From positions 2,542,001-2,606,000 of the forward strand of contig CAWJDO010000002.1 in NCBI GenBank assembly GCA_963841635.1: DNA of 64,000 bases. Direction: 5' to 3'. Position 1 is the first letter of the stretch. Every line of letters begins with the position of its first letter. The stretch comes from DASWZN01 sp963841635. Its GTDB lineage: Bacteria > Acidobacteriota > Terriglobia > Bryobacterales > Bryobacteraceae. The notes below the pieces were generated by a model. That model was not told where the DNA came from. It did no database searches and worked only from the letters and a program-made list of their open reading frames with translations. Made by a program: the position numbers and the translations under genes. This document shows, piece by piece, positions 50,845 to 58,015 of this stretch.

Positions 50845-53189
50845 CGAACCGTCATTTTCCGTACGTGACCGCGGTGCTGTTGGCGTCCTTCGCGGCCTGC
50901 TTCGAGGCGTCGGCGCAGGCGCCCATTTACAGAGACCCTTCCGCTCCTGCCGATAAGCGCGTCGCGGATCTGCTGGGGCGCATGACTCTTGAAGAGAAGA
51001 TCGCGCAGGTGGGAGGAATGTGGTGCCTCAACCTCTTGCCTGGCCCGAAAAAGATCATGGATTCCAAGGGCAACTTCTCTCCCGAGCTGGCCAAGACGGC
51101 GCTGAAGGACGGCATCGGGCAGATCTCGGTGACCGCAAACGGCAAGGACACGCGGCAGGCGGTGGAGTTCGCCAATGCGGTGCAGAATTGGGTGCGCGAG
51201 AATACCCGGCTGGGCATTCCGGTGATGTTCCACGAGGAGGGTCTGCACGGCTATGCCGGTGTGGGCGGTACTTCCTTTCCGCAGGCCATCGCGCTGGCCA
51301 GCACCTGGGACCTCGGCCTGCTGGAAGAGGTCTTCACGGTGACGGCGCGCGAGATGCGCAGCCGGGGCACGCACCAGGCGCTCGCGCCGGTGCTGGACCT
51401 GGGCCGCGATCCGCGATGGGGCCGCATCGAAGAGACCTATGGCGAAGATCCTTACCTGGTCTCTCGAATGGGTCTCGCCGCGGTGCGCGGGTTCCAGGGG
51501 CCGGGGCCGGCTCTGGCCGCCGATCGCATTTTTGCCACGGCGAAGCACTTCGCGGTTTATGGACAGCCCGAAGGCGGCACCAACATGGCGCCGGGGAACT
51601 ACTCCGAACGCGTCATCCGCGAGCAGTTCCTTTATCCGTTTGAAGTGGCGGTGAAGGAGGGGCACATCGGTGCGGTGATGCCTTCCTACAACGAGATCGA
51701 CGGCATCCCGTCGCACGCCAACTCCTGGCTGCTGGATCAGGTGCTGCGCAAAGAGTGGGGCTTCGAGGGTCTCACTGTTTCCGATTATTGGGGCATCACG
51801 CTGCTGCAGGTCGGGCACAAGGTCGCCGCCACTCAAGCCGAGGCGGGGCGGCAGGCCATGACAGCGGGCGTGGACCTGGAGTTCCCTTATGCGTGGGGCT
51901 ACGCCGAGCTGCCGAAGCTTATCAGCAGCGGCCAAGTGAGCATGGCGTCGCTCGATGCCGCAGCGGGGCGGGTCCTCCGTGCGAAGTTCCTGGCCGGACT
52001 GTTTGAGAAGACCGAAGTCGACGCCGCACAGGCCGAGCGCAAGGTGGGGGCCGAATCAAGTCGCGCTCTGGCACGCAAGGCCGCGGACTGGGCGATCGTC
52101 CTTCTGAAGAATGAGGGCGGCCTTCTGCCACTAGATCGACAGCGCATCGGGACGCTGGCGGTCATCGGGCCAAATGCGGACCGCACCCTTCTGGGCGCGT
52201 ACAGCGGCACGCCGCCGTACTTTGTCACGGTGCTGGAAGGCATACGAAAGGCGGCAGGTCCGATGAAGGTTGTGCATGCTGCCGGCTGCCGCATCACCGC
52301 GGACGACAAGTATTCTCCGTCGTTCAGCAGTATGAAGATCGCCAAGCCAGCCGACCCGGTTGAGGATCGAAAGACGATTGCCGAGGCGGTCGAGGTCGCC
52401 AAGGGAGCTGATGCGGTGCTGCTGGTTCTCGGCGGGAACGAATATGTCTCGCGCGAAGCAATCTCCGACCAGGTGCTCGGCGATGCCGACACGCTCGATC
52501 TGCCGGGCTTGCAGGATGAGCTGGCGGCGGCCATTCTCAAACTCGGCAAGCCGGTGGTGGCGCTTTTGCTGAATGGGCGCCCGTATTCGGTTAACTTCCT
52601 GGCGAAGAATGTTCCGGCGATTCTAGAAGGTTGGTATCTGGGTCAGGAGACCGGGAACGCGGTGGCCGGAGTGCTGTTCGGGGATGTGAATCCTGGCGGC
52701 CGGCTGCCGGTCACGATTCCGCGGAACGTCGGGCAGATCCCCGCCTACTACTACCAGAAGCCCATGGCCAAGCGCGGCTATGTGCTGTCCGACAAGACGC
52801 CGCTGTTCCCCTTCGGGCACGGTCTCAGCTATACGAAATTCACTTACTCCGGGCTTACCGTTTCACCGGACAAGATGGGCTCGGCGGGAACCGCAACGGT
52901 CTCGGCAGAGGTCGCCAACACCGGCACGCGAGCCGGCGACGAGGTGGTGCAGATGTATATCCGCGACGACGTCAGCAGCGTGACACGGCCGGTGATGGAA
53001 CTGCGCGGTTTCGAGCGCATCAGCCTCAAGGCGGGTGAAGCCAGGGTAGTGCGCTTCGCCATTACGCCGGACAAGCTCAGCTTCCTGGACCGCAGCATGC
53101 ACCGGGTCGTGGAGCCCGGCACGTTCCACATTCTGGTGGGGGGCAGTTCGGTTCGCACCACCAGCATTCCCTTCGAGGTGGTGCAGTGA
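50841..53189 (+). CDS. Exported GH3 beta-glucosidase-like enzyme
   Basis: A 782-residue GH3 enzyme. The signal peptide (1 to about 26, EASAQ) is followed by the (beta/alpha)8 domain (about 40-370), whose nucleophile is D315 in 'LTVSDYWG'. An alpha/beta sandwich (about 400-600) and a C-terminal fibronectin III-like domain (about 680-775, GFERISLKAGEARVVRF in part) complete the family layout. GH3 enzymes release glucose, xylose or related sugars from beta-glycosides, including aryl glucosides such as coniferin. It starts within the DUF1638 stop (4-bp overlap) and ends within the UroD 2 start (4-bp overlap), so it is tightly coupled to methyl-transfer genes. Confidence 0.93.
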   Translation: MTNRHFPYVTAVLLASFAACFEASAQAPIYRDPSAPADKRVADLLGRMTLEEKIAQVGGMWCLNLLPGPKKIMDSKGNFSPELAKTALKDGIGQISVTANGKDTRQAVEFANAVQNWVRENTRLGIPVMFHEEGLHGYAGVGGTSFPQAIALASTWDLGLLEEVFTVTAREMRSRGTHQALAPVLDLGRDPRWGRIEETYGEDPYLVSRMGLAAVRGFQGPGPALAADRIFATAKHFAVYGQPEGGTNMAPGNYSERVIREQFLYPFEVAVKEGHIGAVMPSYNEIDGIPSHANSWLLDQVLRKEWGFEGLTVSDYWGITLLQVGHKVAATQAEAGRQAMTAGVDLEFPYAWGYAELPKLISSGQVSMASLDAAAGRVLRAKFLAGLFEKTEVDAAQAERKVGAESSRALARKAADWAIVLLKNEGGLLPLDRQRIGTLAVIGPNADRTLLGAYSGTPPYFVTVLEGIRKAAGPMKVVHAAGCRITADDKYSPSFSSMKIAKPADPVEDRKTIAEAVEVAKGADAVLLVLGGNEYVSREAISDQVLGDADTLDLPGLQDELAAAILKLGKPVVALLLNGRPYSVNFLAKNVPAILEGWYLGQETGNAVAGVLFGDVNPGGRLPVTIPRNVGQIPAYYYQKPMAKRGYVLSDKTPLFPFGHGLSYTKFTYSGLTVSPDKMGSAGTATVSAEVANTGTRAGDEVVQMYIRDDVSSVTRPVMELRGFERISLKAGEARVVRFAITPDKLSFLDRSMHRVVEPGTFHILVGGSSVRTTSIPFEVVQ

Positions 53190-54211
53190 CTCTTGCCATG
53201 ACCGGAAAAGAACGCGTGCTCGCGGCGCTCGCGGGGACGGCGACGGATTGCCTCCCACTGATGCCGATCACGATGATGTTCGCCGCGGACACAGCCGGCA
53301 TACGATACCGCGACTACGTCACCGATCACAGGCGGCTCGTGGACGCGCAACTGCGCACGGCGGAAGAGTACGGCTTCGACTATGTTTCGGCGATCTCGGA
53401 CCCGGCGCGGGAGGCGACCGACCTTGGGGCGGTCGTCAAGTTCTTCGACGATCAGCCGCCCGCCATCGTCGAAAGCCAGGCGCTGCTGGCGGACAAGGAC
53501 CACCTGCGCACGCTGCGGCTTCCGGACATCGGCGCGCCGGGACGCATGCGCGACCGTGTCGAGGGCATCGCGTTGCTGGCCGCCCGCGCGGGTGCGGACA
53601 AGATCGTGGAAGGTTGGGTGGAAGGCCCCTGCGCCATGGCCGCCGATCTGCGCGGCCTCAACACGCTGATGCTCGATTTCTATGACGATCCGACGTTCGT
53701 CGCGGAGTTGTTCGCATGTGTCGTGACCATGGAGACGGAGTTCGCGCGCGCCCAGGTCGCCGCGGGCGCGAGCCTCATCGGCATCGGCGACGCAGCGGCG
53801 TCGTTAATCGGCCCGCGGTTTTACGAGCAGTTCGTCTTTGAACAGCAGCGGAAGCTGGTGGGGGCGATCCGCGGCATGGGGTGCCTGGTGCGGCTGCACA
53901 TCTGCGGCAACACGCGCAGGATCGTGCGCGGGATGGGACGGACCGGCGCGGACATCGTGGACCTCGATTTTCTGACGCCGCTCGACGAAGCCAGGGCGGC
54001 CATGGGCCCGCGGCAGATGCTGTTGGGGAACATCGATCCGGTGCGCGTGCTGCGAGACGGCTCGCCGGAATCGATCGAGGCGGCGCTGGCGGAGTGCCAT
54101 CGACAGGCAGGACCGCGATACATCGTCGGCGCCGGCTGCGAAATTCCGCGCGGAACGCCGCGCGAGAACGTTCTCGCGATGACGCGCTACGCCCAAACGC
54201 ACCATGCCTGA
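53186..54211 (+). CDS. UroD-family methyltransferase 2 (MtbA/MtaA-like)
   Basis: A 341-residue UroD-superfamily protein with a full zinc site of the CoM/corrinoid methyltransferase type: H238-I-C240 in 'LHICGNT' and C318 in 'GAGCEIP'. It begins with a GTG at 53186 that overlaps the GH3 stop by 4 bp; the ATG at 53198 is an alternative. It is shorter than UroD 1 and of a different subgroup. The two enzymes may act on different methyl donors, or one may be the acceptor-side enzyme. It overlaps the activator gene by 8 bp. Confidence 0.87.
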   Translation: MTLAMTGKERVLAALAGTATDCLPLMPITMMFAADTAGIRYRDYVTDHRRLVDAQLRTAEEYGFDYVSAISDPAREATDLGAVVKFFDDQPPAIVESQALLADKDHLRTLRLPDIGAPGRMRDRVEGIALLAARAGADKIVEGWVEGPCAMAADLRGLNTLMLDFYDDPTFVAELFACVVTMETEFARAQVAAGASLIGIGDAAASLIGPRFYEQFVFEQQRKLVGAIRGMGCLVRLHICGNTRRIVRGMGRTGADIVDLDFLTPLDEARAAMGPRQMLLGNIDPVRVLRDGSPESIEAALAECHRQAGPRYIVGAGCEIPRGTPRENVLAMTRYAQTHHA

Positions 54212-55652
54212 ACGCATCCGGCTGGAACCGTCGCGTCCGGAAGAGCTGCGCGATCTGCTCTTCGAGCGCGGGGTGGAGTTTCCCTGCGGCGGCGATTCTC
54301 TGTGCGGCGGATGCAGGATCCGCGTGGTGGAAGGCGACGTCCCGATCACGGCCGACATGAGGTCCGCGCTCTCAACTGAACAACTGGCGGACGGGTGGAG
54401 GCTGGCCTGCCGCGCCGAGGCGCGCGGGCCGGTGGAGGTGGAGATCGAGCAGTGGTCGGTCGATGTCCTGACCGATGAAACCAGGCTGGCGCTGGAACCG
54501 GTTGAAGGCTTCGGCATCGCCATCGATCTGGGTACGACGACTCTGGTGGCCCAACTGGTCGATCTGGGGAGCGGCGATATCCTTGGGGTGGAAACGGCGC
54601 TCAATCCGCAGGCCCGCTACGGCGCCGACGTGATGAGCCGCATTCAGTACGAACTTCAGCAGCCGGGAGTGCTGCGTCGGCTCATACGCAGGTCGCTGGG
54701 CGGGATGGTTACAAGTCTGGCGGCGGACCGCGCGCTGCGCGAGGTTCTGATCGCGGGAAACACGGTGATGCACCACCTGTTCTGCGGCGAGGACGTGGAG
54801 CCGCTGTCGCACGTCCCTTTCCGTTCCCCGGCTCTAGCCGAATGGCGCTTCGATGCCCACGATCTGGAGTGGAGCGTGGCTAGCGAACTCGGAGTCCGGT
54901 TTCTGCCGTGCGTCGGAGGATTCGTGGGCAGCGACCTGCTCGCGGGGCTTGTCGCGACCGGTATCGGCGAGTCGAACACGCCTCTGGCGCTGCTCGACCT
55001 CGGAACCAACGGCGAGATCGCGGTGGGCTGCCGGGATTGGATCCGCTGCGCATCGACGGCGGCGGGCCCGGCGTTCGAGGGCGGGCGGATCCGCGACGGA
55101 ATGCGGGCGGGCGCGGGCGCGATCGATCGCGTGTCGCGCGAAGGGGACAGCCTCCTGTGTCACGTGATCGGCGGCGGAGCGGCGCGCGGCATTTGTGGGA
55201 GCGGACTGGTGGACGCGGCGGCTGCGGCGCTTGACCTCGGCTGGATCGATGAACGCGGACGGCTGACCGGAGGACGCGCGACGATCCCCCTGGACGGCGT
55301 CGGCCTGGTGCAGTCCGACATTCGCGAGTTGCAGTTCGCCAAGGGCGCGATTCGGGCGGGGTTCGACATTCTGGTGGGCGAGTGCGACGGGCATCCCCGA
55401 ATGCTGCTGGCCGGGGCCTTTGGGAATTACATCCGCACCGAGAGCGCGCGGCGCATCGGCCTGGTGCCGGCGGGGGCGGAGGATGTGAAACCGGCGGGGA
55501 ACACGGCGCTACGCGGCACGCGGATGTTGCTGCTCACGCCGTCCCGGCGCGACGGGATCGTCGATGGATTGCTGCGGCGGACGCGCCACGTCGAACTGGC
55601 GTCCATGCCCGAGTTCCAGGAAGCGTTCGTCGAGCGGATGAGACTGGGCTGA
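54204..55652 (+). CDS. Reductive activator of corrinoid proteins (RACo/RamA-like, DUF4445)
   Basis: A 482-residue protein. The N-terminal plant-type [2Fe-2S] domain has C28, C34, C37 and C69 (C-x5-C-x2-C...C). An ASKHA-type ATPase domain (about 100-450) contains 'AIDLGTTTLVAQLVDLGSG' in part (about 105), 'LDLGTNGEIAVG' (about 265) and 'LAGAFGNYIRTESA' (about 395). RACo/RamA proteins use ATP and an electron donor to reduce inactive Co(II) cobalamin to Co(I). It closes the operon, overlapping UroD 2 by 8 bp. It would keep the corrinoid protein active, which replaces the MetH activation domain. Confidence 0.93.
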   Translation: MPERIRLEPSRPEELRDLLFERGVEFPCGGDSLCGGCRIRVVEGDVPITADMRSALSTEQLADGWRLACRAEARGPVEVEIEQWSVDVLTDETRLALEPVEGFGIAIDLGTTTLVAQLVDLGSGDILGVETALNPQARYGADVMSRIQYELQQPGVLRRLIRRSLGGMVTSLAADRALREVLIAGNTVMHHLFCGEDVEPLSHVPFRSPALAEWRFDAHDLEWSVASELGVRFLPCVGGFVGSDLLAGLVATGIGESNTPLALLDLGTNGEIAVGCRDWIRCASTAAGPAFEGGRIRDGMRAGAGAIDRVSREGDSLLCHVIGGGAARGICGSGLVDAAAAALDLGWIDERGRLTGGRATIPLDGVGLVQSDIRELQFAKGAIRAGFDILVGECDGHPRMLLAGAFGNYIRTESARRIGLVPAGAEDVKPAGNTALRGTRMLLLTPSRRDGIVDGLLRRTRHVELASMPEFQEAFVERMRLG

Positions 55653-55682
55653 GAGCGCGGCACGACCGGCTGCCCTCGGGTG

Positions 55683-55688
55683 TATGAT
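55683..55688 (+). promoter_or_regulatory. Candidate -10 box before the OmpA-family gene
   Basis: TATGAT ends 7 nt before the ATG at 55696. It overlaps two earlier ATGs, which supports 55696 as the start. Confidence 0.35.
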
Positions 55689-55695
55689 GAGTCCC

Positions 55696-57312
55696 ATGAA
55701 AGTGGCAGGTCTGTTTCTCTCATTAGCCGGGATGGCGATGGCCGCAGCGGCGCAGCAATCGGGACCCTTGTCACGGGTCACGCTGGTGGTTCGCACTACC
55801 AAGGCGATCAACTATCGGCACCTTAGCGGGCCCACGCGGATCGACTTCCGGGGCACGGTTCTGCAATCGCAGGCCCGCGGTGAAGCCCGCGTCGAAAGCC
55901 GGCGTGGGGCGATCCGCATTCAGGCGCAGTTCGAGAAACTCGAGCCCGCGTCCCGCTTCGGCTCGGGATTCCTGACCTACGTTCTGTGGGCGATCTCGCC
56001 GGAAGGGCGCGCGGACAACCTGGGCGAGCTGATCCTCGACGGACAGAAGAGCAAGGTTGACGTCACCGAACAGTTGCAGGCCTTCGCGCTCATTGTGACC
56101 GCGGAGCCGTACTTTGCGGTGTCGCAGCCGAGCGAGGTTGTGGTGATCGAGAACGTGGTGCGGCCGGATACGGTGGGCAGCGTCGAGGAGATGGACGCCA
56201 AGTTCGATCTGCTGGAGCGAGGGCAATACGAGACCACCGTTCAGGCCGGCTATGAGGCTCCGGGCGTCAGCTCGCGGATCCCGCTCAGCCTGCTCGAAGC
56301 GCGGAACGCGATCGAGATCGTCAAGACGGCTGGCGCGGAGCACTACGCTGCGGAGACCTACAAGAAAGCCGGGCAGCTTCTCCAGACAGCCGAGGGCTAC
56401 CTGACCGAGAAGAGAGAAAAAAAGGTGATCGAGACTGCGGCGCGCGAAGCCGTTCAGACCGCCGAAGACGCGCGTAGCATCACCATGAAGCGCCGCACCG
56501 AGGAGCGGCTGGCGCAGGAGCGCCAGGCGGCCGCGGACAGGGAGGCGCAGGCCAAGGCGCAGGCCGAGGCGTCGGAACGCGCGCGTCTGGAAGCCCAGCT
56601 TGTCGCCGAGCGTGCGGCGCGGGAAAAGGCCGAGGCCGACGCAGCCAAAGCGGCAGCCCTGCTACAGCAGCAGGCGGCGCAGGCGGAAGCGGAGAAATCG
56701 CGGCTGGCGGCCGAGCAGGCGGCGCGGCAGCAGGCTGATGCGGAAGCAGCTCGTGCCGCCGCGCAGGCGCAGCAGCAAGCGGCTCAGGCCGACGCCGAGC
56801 ACGCGCGCAAGCTGGCCGAAGACGCCGACCGCGCACGGCAACTGGCGGAAGCGGAGAAGGGCGATCTGCGCAAACGCCTGCTGGACCAGTTGAACTCGGT
56901 CCTGCAGACGAGCGACTCGGCGCGGGGACTGATTGTCAACATGTCCGACGTGCTGTTCGATACGGCTAGGTACACCTTGAAGCCAACCGCGCGCGAGAAG
57001 CTGGCCAAGATCTCCGGGATCGTTCTGGCGCACCCGGGATTGAGCCTGAAGGTGGAAGGGCACACCGACAGCGTGGGCAGCGATGAATACAACCAGCTAC
57101 TCTCCGAGCAGCGCGCGTCCTCGGTACGGGACTTTCTGGTGCAGCAGGGTGTGCCGGACCATACGGTAACCTCGCGCGGATTTGGCAAGACGCAGCCCGC
57201 GGCGACGAACGATACGGCCGAAGGCCGCTCGAAGAACCGCCGGGTCGAGCTGGTGGTCACCGGCGCGGGCATTGGCGAGCCGGGGGCCGAATCGAAAACC
57301 GATCCGCTCTGA
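55696..57312 (+). CDS. OmpA-family envelope protein with long coiled coil
   Basis: A 538-residue protein. The signal peptide (to about residue 20, AAAAQQ) is followed by an N-terminal beta-rich domain (about 25-190). A DUF4398-like helical start (about 205) leads into an Ala/Glu/Gln-rich coiled coil (about 260-395). A C-terminal OmpA/MotB peptidoglycan-binding domain (about 420-530) has 'LFDTARYTLKP', 'VEGHTDSVGS' and 'NRRVELVV'. Such proteins span from outer membrane to cell wall. The start at 55696 gives a standard signal peptide; 55684 is an in-frame alternative. It is just after the corrinoid operon and on the same strand, but function differs. Confidence 0.88.
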   Translation: MKVAGLFLSLAGMAMAAAAQQSGPLSRVTLVVRTTKAINYRHLSGPTRIDFRGTVLQSQARGEARVESRRGAIRIQAQFEKLEPASRFGSGFLTYVLWAISPEGRADNLGELILDGQKSKVDVTEQLQAFALIVTAEPYFAVSQPSEVVVIENVVRPDTVGSVEEMDAKFDLLERGQYETTVQAGYEAPGVSSRIPLSLLEARNAIEIVKTAGAEHYAAETYKKAGQLLQTAEGYLTEKREKKVIETAAREAVQTAEDARSITMKRRTEERLAQERQAAADREAQAKAQAEASERARLEAQLVAERAAREKAEADAAKAAALLQQQAAQAEAEKSRLAAEQAARQQADAEAARAAAQAQQQAAQADAEHARKLAEDADRARQLAEAEKGDLRKRLLDQLNSVLQTSDSARGLIVNMSDVLFDTARYTLKPTAREKLAKISGIVLAHPGLSLKVEGHTDSVGSDEYNQLLSEQRASSVRDFLVQQGVPDHTVTSRGFGKTQPAATNDTAEGRSKNRRVELVVTGAGIGEPGAESKTDPL

Positions 57313-57321
57313 GCGGCAGGT

Positions 57322-57347
57322 CCGCTCCCTGACGGTCGCGGTTCGGT
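57322..57347 (+). repeat. REP-like element, family III (copy j)
   Basis: CCGCTCCCTGACGGTCGCGG followed by TTCGGT, in the 47-bp gap between the convergent OmpA-family gene and the receiver gene. Confidence 0.75.
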
Positions 57348-57359
57348 AGATGAGTCCGC

Positions 57360-57824
57360 TCAGGCGGCAGACGCTCCGTTGCTTCTGGGCTGGACGATTT
57401 TCGAGAATTCGCGCGCTAGCGTGATCTCGCGCATCACCTCGTCGGCATCGAACGGTTTGGTCAGGACGTCGTATCCGTTCAGGTTCAGCACCTCCGCCCA
57501 AAGCCGCTCGATCGCGAAACGGGCGGTCACGATCACGGGCGGCGGACTGGCCAGCGAGGAGGTCGCGGCGAGCACGTCTTTCCAGCTCCCGTCGGGAAGA
57601 TCGCGGTCGCAGAGAACGACGTTCACCGGCCGCCGCCGCAGAGTTTCCACCGCGTCCGCGCGGGAGGTGTTCCAGTACAGCGTCCAATCCGTGTCGTTAA
57701 GAATGCCCAGCAAGGCGATGAGGTCCGTATCGAAGCCGCCGATCACGAGTACGGCGAACGGCATTTCGTGTTCGTCCGCACGCTGGCGAACGGGGTTGGC
57801 GAGTTTCATTTGGGTTGCGTTCAT
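57360..57824 (-). CDS. Stand-alone receiver-like domain (degenerate)
   Basis: A 154-residue single-domain response-regulator-like protein. Residues 23-135 have the receiver layout with candidate phospho-Asp D73 in 'VVLCDRDLPDG' and K123 in 'LTKPFDADEV'. The acidic pair expected after strand 1 is replaced by 'VIGGFDTD', so metal binding and phosphorylation may be weak. No output domain is present. The ATG at 57824 is preferred over an earlier in-frame start that lacks the fold's beginning. Divergent from the pseudokinase gene with a 191-bp gap in which only the -10 box at 58000-58005 is notable. Partner kinase unknown. Confidence 0.8.
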   Translation of the reverse strand: MNATQMKLANPVRQRADEHEMPFAVLVIGGFDTDLIALLGILNDTDWTLYWNTSRADAVETLRRRPVNVVLCDRDLPDGSWKDVLAATSSLASPPPVIVTARFAIERLWAEVLNLNGYDVLTKPFDADEVMREITLAREFSKIVQPRSNGASAA

Positions 57825-57999
57825 AAGGTATGCTTTCTGGCCTTGAGTGAATCTGCGTTCAAAAAAGGTAGACGCGCGCGCGGCACGATCGTTGGCGGGG
57901 TGGAGCAAAACTTCACAAAACTTTACGGACGCAATTTGCCTTGCACGTGAGCGGCCACCGACGCGGCCGCCGCCGCTCCAAGCGGGCTGGGGCACGTAG

Positions 58000-58005
58000 T
58001 ATAAC
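58000..58005 (+). promoter_or_regulatory. Candidate -10 box of the pseudokinase gene
   Basis: TATAAC ends 10 nt before the ATG at 58016. No Shine-Dalgarno site is seen. Confidence 0.35.
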
Positions 58006-58015
58006 TGGCTTAACG

